NCBI GenBank assembly: GCA_007844125.1
Contig: CM017572.1
Coordinates: 34,461,544 to 34,525,543, forward strand
Source of the DNA: Sinonovacula constricta
Taxonomy: Eukaryota; Mollusca; Bivalvia; Cardiida; Solecurtidae
Length of the DNA stretch: 64,000 nucleotides
Direction: 5' to 3'
The notes under the pieces: model-generated
Seen by the model: the letters and a program-made list of their open reading frames with translations, nothing else
What the model was told of the DNA's origin: nothing
The model's database searches: none
Part shown: positions 13,601-23,311 of the stretch, in pieces
Layout of the letters: each line of letters starts with the position of its first letter
Numbering within the stretch: position 1 is the stretch's first letter
Translations under genes and position numbers: made by a program

Positions 13601-13943
13601 TGTCAGTTATGAATGAGATACAGTCCACTCACAATTCTGATGTAACTCACTCTAAGCATTGTGTCAGTTATGACTGAGATACAGTCCGCTCATAATTCTG
13701 ATGTTACTCATTGTAAGCATTGTGTCAGTTATGACTGAGATACAGTTCACTCATAATTCTGATGTTACTCACTGTAAGCATTGTGTCAGTTATGAATGAG
13801 ATACAGTCCACTCACAATTCTGATGTTTCTTACTCTAAGCATTGTGTCAGTTATGAATGAGATACAGTCCACTCACAATTCTGATGTAACTCACTCTAAG
13901 CATTGTGTAAGTTATGACTGAGACACAGTCCGCTCATAATTCT
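10678..13943. repeat. Tandem segmental duplication of 1,633 bp within the satellite
   Basis: Rare variants recur at exactly +1633: CTTTTG (10798/12431), GGTGTTACACACTG (11398/13031), TACAGTCGCT (11561/13194) and TGTTTCTTACTC (12191/13824). The first copy is about 10678-12310 and the second about 12311-13943, so they abut. Only scattered single-base differences separate them, so the event is recent compared with the divergence between ordinary units. Confidence 0.9.
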
Positions 13944-15539
13944 GATGTTACTCACTGTAAGCATTGTGTCAGTTATGACTGAGATACAGTCCGCTCATAA
14001 TTCTGATGTTACTCACTGTAAGCATTGTGTCAGTTATGACTGAAATACAGTCCGCTCATAATTCTGATGTTACTCATTGTAAGCATTGTGTCAGTTATGA
14101 CTGAGATACAGTCCTTTCATAATTCTGATGTTACTCACTGTAAGCATTGTGTCAGTTATGACTGAGATACAGTCCGTTCATAATTCTGATGTTACTCACT
14201 GTAAGCATTGTGTCAGTTATGACTGAGATACAGTCCGCTCATAATTCTGATGTAACTCACTGTAAGCATTGTGTCAGTTATGACTGAGATACAGTCCGTT
14301 CATAATTCTGATGTTACTCACTGTAAGCATTGTGTCAGTTATGACTGAGATACAGTCCGCTCATAATTCTGATGTTACTCATTGTAAGCATTGTGTCAGT
14401 TATGACTGAGATACAGTCCGCTCATAATTCTGATGTTACTCACTGTAAGCATTGTGTCAGTTATGACTGAGATACAGTCCGCTCATAATTCTGATGTTAC
14501 TCACTGTAAGCATTGTGTCAGTTATGACTGAGATACAGTCCGCTCAAAATTTTGATGTTACTCATTGTAAGCATTGTGTCAGTTATGACTGAGATACAGT
14601 CCACTCACAATTCTGATGTAACTCACTCTAAGCATTGTGTAAGTTATGACTGAGATACAGTCCGCTCATAATTCTGATGTTACTCATTGTAAGCATTGTG
14701 TCAGTTATGAATGAGATACAGTCCACTCACAATTCTGATGTAACTTACTCTAAGCATCGTGTAAGTTATGACTGAGACACAGTCCGCTCATAATTCTGAT
14801 GTTACTCACTCTAAGCATTGTGTAAGTTATAACTGAGATACAGTCTGCTCATAATTCTGTTGTTACTCACTCTAAGCGTTGTTTCAGTTATGAATGAGAT
14901 ACCGTCCGCTCATAATTCTGTTGTTACTCACTCTAAGCGTTGTTTCAGTTATGAATGAGATACCATCCGCTCATAATTCTGATGTTACTCACTGTAAGCA
15001 TTGTCATTTATAACTGAGATACAGTCCGCTCATAATTCTGATGTTACTCACTCTAAGCCTTGTTTCACTTATGACTGAGACACAGTTCACTCACAATTCT
15101 GATGTTACTCACTGTAATCATTGTGTCAGTTATGAATGAGATACAGTCCACTCATAACTCTGATGTTACTCTAAGCGCTGTGTCAGTTATGAATGAGACA
15201 CAGTCCGCTCATAATTCTGATGTTACTCACTCTAAGCATTGTGTAAGTTATGACTGAGATACAGTCCGCTCATAATTCTGATGTTACTCACTGTAATCAT
15301 TGTGTCAGTTATGACTGAGATACAGTCCACTCATAATTCTGATGTTACTCATTGTAAGCATTGTGTCAGTTATGACTGAGATACAGTCCGCTCATAATTC
15401 TGATATGACTCACTCTAAGCGTTGTTTCAGTTATGAATGAGATACAGTTTACTCATAATTGAGATGTTACTCACTCTAAGCGCTCTGTCAGTTATGAATG
15501 AGATACAGTCCGCTCATAATTCTGATGTTACTTTAAACA

Positions 15540-16385
15540 TACTGTTTTGGTAAAATTGGAGGTTAAGATTATATGAGAAATGTTCAAAAACACCTGGAAT
15601 GGAAGAGGGAGGAAAAGATATGCTTGGGGCATATAGATAATGCGAACGGGTGCTAGAGTGAGAGAGAGGAAGAAAAATATAAGCAAACAATAAGGTAAAG
15701 GTTAAAAAAATGTTCTGGAGAGATGTTTTGAAAGCATTTATTTCTCTTACTCATAATATAAGCATAGATAAGATTGACATTTTGGTTAATATGCCTCTTT
15801 TATAATGACATAATTCACATACATTAACCATGTTTAGTTGAACATATGTTTAATAGAGGTATCAGGCTTGTAAAAGATATTTTAAATTATAATGGAGCTT
15901 TTTTAAGTTTGGAATCAACTGAATGCAGTATAGGTTCAGATTCTTTTTTTTAATTACCACTGTCTTAATAGTGCAATCTTATCATATATAAAAATGAAAC
16001 ATATCCACTTTAACAAAGACTCTGGTTAAACATATACATCCATGTACTCCATATCATGCGAACATTGTATTAACAACATATTTTAATAAACAAGTGTTTA
16101 GATTATATATTGAAAATAATAAAACAAAAATGGATAAATATATATAAAAATATAACCTTAAAATTGGAAGTGTGTTTATGGCTCTGTTTTTAAATAAACA
16201 AAAGATACATATTCCCAATGGTTTAATACCAGAATTGTAGAGAGAATTCTTGGAACAAAACTATTTGAAGAAAAAAATGAACATTTCAAACAGGCCATTA
16301 TTCTGCTTTTGCAATTTTAGAGAGGAAACATTGTCACATCTTTTTGTGAGTATTCAAAACTAAAAGATATTTGCCTTTTTACATG
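15540..16385. other. AT-rich intron sequence, nothing recognised
   Basis: Unique-looking AT-rich DNA between the satellite and a bivalve-type repeat. It holds a short purine-rich AGAGTGAGAGAGAGGAAG near 15655. No coding potential was seen. Confidence 0.4.
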
Positions 16386-16935
16386 TAGCTCACCCGAGCA
16401 CAACGAGCTCGAGGTAAGCTTTTCTGATACCCCTTCCGGCGTTTGTCGTTCGGCGTCAACATTTTATCTTGTGAAGACACTAGAGGTTATTGTTTTTATC
16501 CAATCTTCATCAAACTTGGTCAGAATATTTGTCTGCATGAAATCTTGGATGAGTTGTCAAAAACTAGGACAAAAGGTCTAATTTTAGGAAAAAATTGTAA
16601 ACACACTAGAGACCATATTTATAGCCCAATCTTCACCAACCTTGGTCAGAATGTTTGGCTGCATGAAATGTTGAATGAATTCCTAACTTGGTCAGGTGTA
16701 GTCAGAAAGAAGGTCACTAGGTCAAATCTTTTTAAAAAGCTTGTGACCACACTAGAGGCCACATTTATAGGCCAATCTTCATCAAACTTGGTCAGAATCT
16801 TTGTCTTAATAAAGTCTTGGAGGAGTTGGTTATTGGGTCACATGAGGTCAAAAAGTAGGTCACTGGGTCAGATCTTAGCAAAAGCTTGCGAACACGCTAG
16901 ACGCCACGAAAGTCTTGTTTACTGCCATTCCGTGC
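16386..16935 (+). mobile_element. Partial copy of the AGCTCACCTGAG repeat family
   Basis: Begins TAGCTCACCCGAGCACAACG and continues through the family's signature pieces: CTTCATCAAACTTGGTCAGA, TGCATGAAATCTTGGATGAG, AGGTCACTAGGTCAAATCTT and GCTTGTGACCACACTAGAGG. The terminal GGGCCATCATGGCCC end is missing, so the 3' part is truncated. The long open frame across 16443-16970 is just this repeat read through and is not a gene. Fuller copy at 22111-23311. Confidence 0.8.
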
Positions 16936-16939
16936 TCTA

Positions 16940-18530
16940 TGATAATAATAAAAGTTTCAAACAGAAATAATCAAGCTGCTATCTTTTTTAATTATATGAC
17001 GAATGGTTTTGATTACTGATTGTGTGCAGGTAGGAGTATCATTGAAACAAGATAGTAGATAGTGCAGTTACAGATAATATTTACTAATTAGGAATATGCC
17101 TAGTCTGCATACTCCATTTACTTTGGTATATTGTTTACCACATCATCAAGCAAAATATTCACTTTTTGTTTACTTTTTATATCTCAAAAAGAGAGATGGA
17201 CGCCCGAGAAGAAAAACGGTTTAACATAAATTAAAATTTAATAAAATATCATAACTGTAGTCGACAGGCATACATCTAGACGGATCCACATCAGAATTGA
17301 ACTGATAATCCAACTAAGAATTGCACTTGCATGGACCAATGCCTACTATACCAGTCGGCTACATTTTTCCCATTTGTTATCTTATAAATTAGTCCTTTCA
17401 TCATAATTGAAATAGAACGGACTATCCAATTTGTATAACTAATAATAGTAAGACTCTAGTAGTAAAAATAATGGTAATAGTAAAATCAGTACAGTAATAT
17501 TATTAAAGGTGGCTCCAACCTCAATACCTTTATTAACATAATATTGTTCTGGGTTAAGTCATCATCAGGGATGTCCGGATCAGCCCCTGGGCACGGCCCA
17601 AGAATCTTGGACCTGGGCAGGGGAAAGTTGGGAGGACTCGACTCTGCAGGCTCCCTTTTAAAAATAAAAATACATGCATATGATAATGTAGTTAATAGGG
17701 ACCAATTTTCCCATATACTGTCATCCAGTGGGTTCTAGCACGGCCGAGGCCCGAGAGGCTCTGGATTGGGTCGGGGATGTCGGGAGGACTTGTCTCCGCT
17801 GAACCTAATGCTATATCTTCTGGACAATCATATATTAATTATATTATTTGGGTGAAAGATCCACCCCGTATTCATGTACTATACCCATTCATTTGATATT
17901 TTAGCAGGTTTAATTAAACACTGTTAACGACTTATGCCGAGCTACTCGGTTCAGCCATTCGCCATGTCAACCGTATGGAAGGGGCGGTGGGGGGGGGGGG
18001 GGGGCAGATGGAGGTTGGGAGAGTTTCTCTCGCATTGCCTGGGAGACCCAAACATACTCTTGCAGGCGCTCATCCTTCCAATCTGCCAAATATCGCAACG
18101 GACTCTGGTCCCGGGCCCAACTCCCAATAGAGCCCTCCCACTGGTGGCTTCAGATTGTCCACAGTGTTGAACAATACCTGTACCAGATAACCACAACTCA
18201 TATTTTAAAGAAAGAACTAATGCCGATGCTGTGTTCCTTCTAGCCATAACCGATAATGTTATGAAAATAATATTGTTTGTGTAGTGTTCAAACATCACAA
18301 GTCACCATAAATGCAAAAGAAATAGCAGCTATTAAACCCACAACCGGGGATAATGTACTATTAAATCAAAATACAGAAATAACTGATACATAATACCTTT
18401 GAAAGATCCTTCAATCCAATTTATTTTATGGAAATATAATCAAAATACACAGGAATCCTTTTCTAACCTCGCTACTTCCGGGTATGAAGAGTGACCTCCC
18501 TTACATCTCACACAACTATTATCTACTTGT
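16940..18530. other. Intron sequence with GC-rich patches
   Basis: Mostly AT-rich. Two GC-rich patches (17571-17660 and 17731-17800) share wording such as GGGAGGACT and CACGGCC and may be decayed copies of one repeat. A run of more than 12 G residues lies at about 17988-18004. Open frames on both strands at 17934-18298 resemble no protein family I know. Confidence 0.35.
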
Positions 18531-18539
18531 CTCCCTCTA

Positions 18540-19006
18540 GGTTAGACGACACTAAATAAGTTTGTTCTATATTCTATAGTGAATCGCGAAAAGTTGGAAA
18601 CAAATTGCACCATGACCAAGTTATGATGGACCCCCATAACCATATATAGGTGAAATGAGCTATTTATTGTCTATCAGAAAGACCCAGAAATAAGGCAACT
18701 TTTGCAACTTGTAAGAAGGTTCAGCTTCATAGACTGCGCATACCGCCAAATTGCCATTCGGTAACCGCCAAATTTCAATGAAATATGTACTTCCTGTAAA
18801 AGTGGATCAGTCCATTACTGTGCATAGGGGTTGAAGCCTTTTGCTTTCTTTTAATTCTACATAGTTTCAGCTTCCTTTTGATACCAAAAGGTTCAGATTA
18901 CCTTCAAAATAGGAAATTTAATGCCAAAACATAGCAACAGACTGTAACTAAAGAGAAAAAGTCCATGTCACACATTCTACTTAATCGGTATTTAGTGGAA
19001 CCACCC
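18540..19006 (+). repeat. LTR-like direct repeat, left copy (467 bp)
   Basis: Starts GGTTAGACGACACTAAATAA and ends TTTAGTGGAACCACCC. It is almost identical to 20319-20787, with only a few substitutions and one small length difference (CTTAATCGG against CTTCCGGTCGG). CTCTA immediately precedes this copy (18535-18539), and CTCTA immediately follows the right copy (20788-20792), as expected for a 5-bp target-site duplication. The ends also form an imperfect inverted pair (GGTT...ACTAAAT / ATTTAGTGGAACC). They are not the usual TG...CA of LTRs. Confidence 0.75.
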
Positions 19007-20318
19007 CTTTAAGCATCACTTATTGCTTCAAAACTCCTTTAAAACAATATTTTCTTAAAGGGTAATATATTTCCTATGAAAGGATGAAATCTTTTGTATT
19101 TTTCATCAAAATTAAAGAGAAAGGGGTCATTTTTGCATACCAGTATTTTTTGGACACTGCAATTTCATGGCCCTTTTTCCAGTGAAAATCTCTATTTAAA
19201 AATGTAGAACAACTTACACTCAAAACAGCATATTAACATGCATGTGACTATTTTATGTATTATTGATTAGACTGGACAACTAAATTAACATTTAAAATGA
19301 TTTTTATTAATTTTATTGTATTTATTGATTAAAAAATTGATATTTTTGAAGATTTGTCTCAAAAATGCAGAAAAATCCATCCTAAAGTGCATAGTATCTG
19401 CTAAGTCACAAAAAATACTGCACCAAGTACCAGACAGTTATTCTAACATATCATGATTCTATTGTGTAATGAAAATGTAGAAGAATTGTCATTAGATGTC
19501 ACATAGAGTAGGTGCAAATCTCTAAGGCGGCACAATCTGGCCAAGGTCTGGGTCATAACTCAGTCTTACTGAGAGGACGCTTTCAATATCTGCATTTTAG
19601 AAAGGCATGGTTGTAAGGTTTTAAGGAATATTAAGCTATTCTCGGTGAATGCAGAACACTTCAAAGCACACAGTTACATGTTGGAGCCCCTTCTTTGTCA
19701 AGAATATGATGCTGACCTGTTCAAATCAGGTTTTAAAAAATGAAAAAAAACAATCACATATTGTTTACATGGCATTTTATCCAGATTTCAACTTAATTTT
19801 TGTTTCTAACTATCACAGTAAGGTGTTAACATGAAGAATAATGCTTGTTGTATTATATATAACTCAGAAAAGTAGAAAAGAGGATCATTTATGTGCAAAA
19901 CTATAATTTTGGTATGTGACACTGTATGTGCCAGTGTCTGTTCCCAGCACATTTGACTCCTTTTACTGTTGTATGAAAATGGATCCTGGTACAGGTTAAG
20001 GTCACTAAAATGTATGTTTTTCAGAAAATAAAGATACAATAATGAAAAGTATCATCAAAACTCATTATTTTTAGACTAAATGACACCCAATATACATGTT
20101 GGGTGATGGTTGGAGTCTTTTTTGAGCATTTCTTCATTTTTTAGGCACATTTTCATATCAGAACCCCTAAATTCAGACTAAACAGTTAATTTATTTCTGA
20201 AATGTCTTCAAATGGCAAAATTCATTGATAGAACACCATTGTTATAAGGATTTACCCATTTTCAGTCATTTTTAAGCCAAAGGTACAGATGAAGATTCTT
20301 CCGGAAATGTCGCTTAAA
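19007..20318 (+). mobile_element. Non-coding interior of the LTR-like element
   Basis: About 1.3 kb between the two direct repeats with no coherent gag or pol frame. Its two ends are inverted: CTTTAAGC at 19007-19014 and GCTTAAAG at 20311-20318. It could be the interior of a small non-autonomous LTR element (TRIM/LARD type). It could equally be one DNA element flanked by two copies of another. No primer-binding site or polypurine tract was identified with confidence. Confidence 0.55.
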
Positions 20319-20787
20319 GGTTAGACGACATTAAATAAGTTTGTTCTATATTCTATAGTGAATCGCGAAAAGTTGGAAACAAATTGCACCATGACCAAGT
20401 TATGATGGACCCCCATAACCATATATAGGTGAAATGAGCTATTTATTGTCTATCAGAAAGACCCAGAAATAAGGCAACTTTTGCAACTTGTAAGAAGGTT
20501 CAGCTTCATAGACTGCGCATACCGCCAAATTGCCATTCGGTAACCGCCAAATTTCAATGAAATATGTACTTCCTGTAAAAGTGGATCAGTCCATTACTAT
20601 GCATAGGGGTTGAAGACTTTTGCTTTCTTTTAATTCTACATAGTTTCAGCTTCCTTTTGATACCAAAAGGTTCAGATTACCTTCAAAATAGGAAATTTAA
20701 TGCCAAAACATAGCAACAGACTGTAACTAAAGAGAAAAAGTCCATGTCACACATTCTACTTCCGGTCGGTATTTAGTGGAACCACCC
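20319..20787 (+). repeat. LTR-like direct repeat, right copy (469 bp)
   Basis: Right partner of 18540-19006, in the same orientation and nearly identical over its length. It is followed by CTCTA (20788-20792), the candidate target-site duplication. The 2-bp greater length is the CTTCCGGTCGG variant near the end. Confidence 0.75.
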
Positions 20788-20874
20788 CTCTATAAACCCA
20801 TATGGATAGAAAATGCGCTTATATATTAGAAGCACTGACAACTGGGCGATTGATAAAAATACTATCTCTAAATT

Positions 20875-21185
20875 TGTGTTATTTATTTATTTATTGACAT
20901 TTAAGGTCATTAGCACATTATAACACATGATCACAGAAATATTCAATAAAATCACAGATAAGAGTTTTACAACAGTATATACACTGACATACACAATGTA
21001 CAAAAGATTAGTGACTAGCATCTTAAGACTAAGACAATGTACAACCATGGAGGCATACTTTTAATAAAACATTTTAATTATACATTTGTTGTAACTGGAT
21101 GCTGGGGACCTTTGGATAGCCCATTAAGCTGAAAGCTTATTTCCAATGGGGTCCATTTGAGGGAATAACAAATTTAAATAAAAAA
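20875..21185 (-). mobile_element. 3' tail of a LINE, 5'-truncated
   Basis: On the - strand it reads CCCATTGGAAATAAGCTTTC, AGCTTAATGGGCTATCC, a long AT-rich stretch, AATGTGCTAATGACCTTAAA and a terminal (AATA)n run (TTATTTATTTATTTATT on the + strand at about 20880). An ATTGGAAATAAGC-like motif, a poor 3' UTR and a short microsatellite tail are typical of CR1/RTE-type LINE ends. No reverse transcriptase remains. It is not obviously the same family as the full LINE at 41.7 kb, whose tail differs. Confidence 0.55.
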
Positions 21186-21690
21186 AAGAATAAAAATAAA
21201 AGAATAAAATAAAAAAGAATAAAAAATAATTATTATGTTACAGTATAGAAATATTAAACATAATGACCAAACCATAACAGGCATAGAGTCCAGTATCTAT
21301 ACATGTATTATATTGATTTATAAGATTATGAAATTAAAACTACCTGAATATATTGGGCAGGAAACTTATTCACTTGCCCGTAACAACAGGATGCAAATAA
21401 TTGGAGATGGTTGATTTATTACTACCATAATCCAATAAGCAACCACACTTATAAGGGACTGTTGAGCATGATCCTTGGGGTGTGTGACTTAGACACTGTG
21501 GGCACGTATAAGCTCCAGCCCTGCGTCCAACGATACCGGTGCTGCCCAGCTGGGTAATATGTATACCAACACTGTCACCCTATGCCACAATAAACACTAT
21601 AATTTTTATATGTGTACAGCAATATCACATGGTAGAAATAGTATATCACAACCAATATATTTTACTAATAATACCACTTTTATAATACCG
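21186..21690. other. Intron sequence with A-rich tract
   Basis: An AAAATAAAAGAATAAAAT tract (21180-21230) is followed by unique AT-rich DNA and a short GC-richer patch (21480-21550). No feature was recognised. Confidence 0.35.
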
Positions 21691-21694
21691 CTTT

Positions 21695-21790
21695 TTTTAG
21701 CTCACCTGAGCACAACGTGCTCAAGGGGAGCTTTTGTAATACCGCGTCGTTCGTCGTCCGTCGTCCCTACGTGAGCTGGACACCTTGCTA
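21695..21790 (+). mobile_element. 5' fragment of the AGCTCACCTGAG repeat family
   Basis: Contains TTTTAGCTCACCTGAGCACA, ACGTGCTCAAGGGGAGCTTT, TGTAATACCG and CGTCGTTCGTCGTCCGTCG. The first 60 bp match the start of the copy at 22111, and the similarity is then lost. A second, longer copy begins 416 bp downstream. Confidence 0.75.
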
Positions 21791-22110
21791 AGGTAACTAT
21801 ATGACCTTTCTCCATACACTGGTTAACTAGGATTTTGATTTGATTGAAGAGGTCAGGTCTGGATCTGCAATTATTATTTTCTATTGAAATTATTGAGCCT
21901 TAAGAGTTAGAAAGTATGACAGATCTTGTTTTATCTTGTTCTTTTATCCAGCTCAAGGATTGTTAGATGGCATTCATCTCCGCAGTGTAGATGGAAGCTT
22001 TATTCGTAATTCTTTCCGAAAACACTATATTTCGAGATGGAATACAGAATGCGGAGGCCACCCAATCACTTTGAGGATCTTTACTTCCATCTGTGTATAT
22101 TTTAACCCAG

Positions 22111-23311
22111 TTTTTAGCTCACCTGAGCACAACGTGCTCAATGGGAGCTTTTGTGATACCGTTCGCCCGGCGTCCGGCGTTCGTCGTCAACATTTACCTT
22201 GTGAACACACTAGAGGCCACAATTTTTATCCAATCTTCATCAAACTTGGTCAGAATGTTTGTCTGCATGAAATCTTGGATGAGTTCATTATTGGGTCACC
22301 TGGGGTCAAAAAGACCACATTTATAGCCCAATTTTCACCAATCTCGGTCAGAATGTTTGTCTACATGAAATCTTGGAGGAGTTCGTAACTGGATCACGTG
22401 GGGTCAAAAAGTAAGTCACTAGGTCAAATCTTAGAAAAAGCTTGTGAACACACTAGAGGCCACATTTACAGCCAAATCTTCACCAAACTTGGTCAGAATG
22501 TTTGTCTGCATAAAAACTTGGATGAGTTCGTAACTGGGTCACGTGGGGTCAAAAAGTAGGTCACTAGGTCAAATCTTAGAAAAAGCTTGTGAACACACTT
22601 GAGGCCACATTTATGGCCAAATCTTTACCAAACTTGGTCAGAATGTTTGTCTGCATGAAATCTTGGATGATTTTGTAACGGGGTCACGTGGGGTCAAAAA
22701 GTAGGTCACTAGGTCAAATCTTAGAAAAAGCTTGTGAACACACTAGAGGCAACATTTAAGGCCAAATCTTCACCAACCTTGGTCAGAATGTTTGTCTGCA
22801 TGAAATCTTGGACGAGTTCGTAACTGGGTCACGTGGGGTCAAAAAATAGGTCACTAGGTCAAATCTTAGACAAAGCTTGTAAACACACTAGAGGCCCTAT
22901 TTATTAGCCAATCTTCATCAAACTTTGTCAGAATGTTTGTCTACATGAAATCTTGAATGAGTTCGTTATTGGGTCTCGTGGGGTCATTAAGTAGGTCCCT
23001 ATGCTAAATTTAAGAAAAAGCATGTGATAACACTTAAGAGGCTACATTGATTGCCCAGTCTTCACCAAACTTGACCATCATGTTTTCCAGTATAAAATCT
23101 TACATATGTTTTGAAGTGAGTCATGTGGATTCAGTAGGTTACTTGGTAAAATTCTAGAAAATGTTATCAACCCAGTGGCCACACTATTCTAATGGTCCAA
23201 CCTTCACCAAAGATTTCTAAAGTAAATAACTCTTACTTAATGCCAGATTTGTGCCTACGTAAAGCCTGTGTCATCAGGTGAGCGATTAAGGGCCATCATG
23301 GCCCTCTTGTT
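22111..23311 (+). mobile_element. Near full-length copy of the AGCTCACCTGAG repeat, with 145-bp internal repeats
   Basis: The left end is TTTTTAGCTCACCTGAGCAC. The right end is CATCAGGTGAGCGATTAAGG followed by a perfect palindrome GGGCCATCATGGCCC (23290-23304) and CTCTTGTT. CTCACCTGA at the left and TCAGGTGAG at the right form short terminal inverted repeats. The interior is a tandem repeat: its GAACACACTAGAGG-type marker falls at 22446, 22591, 22736 and 22881, a 145-bp period, with a shortened unit before that. There is no transposase, so it is a non-autonomous element. This family looks very common in bivalve genomes (recollection, not tested). Confidence 0.8.

Larger units (their letters stand above)
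2700..15537. repeat. 12.8 kb satellite array, 61-bp unit, about 210 copies
   Basis: Head-to-tail copies follow one another without spacers. Markers in the homogeneous part (for example CATTGTGTCAG at 14084, 14145 and 14206) give a 61-bp period. Each unit runs through TCAGTTATGACTGAGATACA, GTCCGCTCATAATTCTGATG and TTACTCATTGTAAGCATTGTG, with 59-bp variants lacking TG before TCAGTT. The 5' third (to about 5900) is a mix of diverged unit types in higher-order order; the remainder is more uniform. Each unit contains nested dyads (TCAGT/ACTGA, GACTG/CAGTC, TTATGA/TCATAA). Open frames in the array are repeat artefacts. It sits wholly inside the TRIM-like gene's intron. Confidence 0.97.

Noticed and set aside
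2700..15537. Could the 61-bp array be a CRISPR array?
   Set aside because: Units are contiguous with no unique spacers, the host is eukaryotic, and no cas-like gene is present. It is a satellite.
16443..16970. 175-residue + strand open frame
   Set aside because: Lies wholly in a dispersed repeat that recurs at 22111 with other frames open; no protein motif.
21936..22388. 150-residue open frame
   Set aside because: Crosses the 5' end of the same repeat; the similarity is at the DNA level only.
22111..23311. Helitron identity for the AGCTCACCTGAG repeat because of its 3' palindrome
   Set aside because: The end is CTCTTGTT, not CTRR, short inverted ends are present, and no A/T target was clear. 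Left as an unclassified non-autonomous element.
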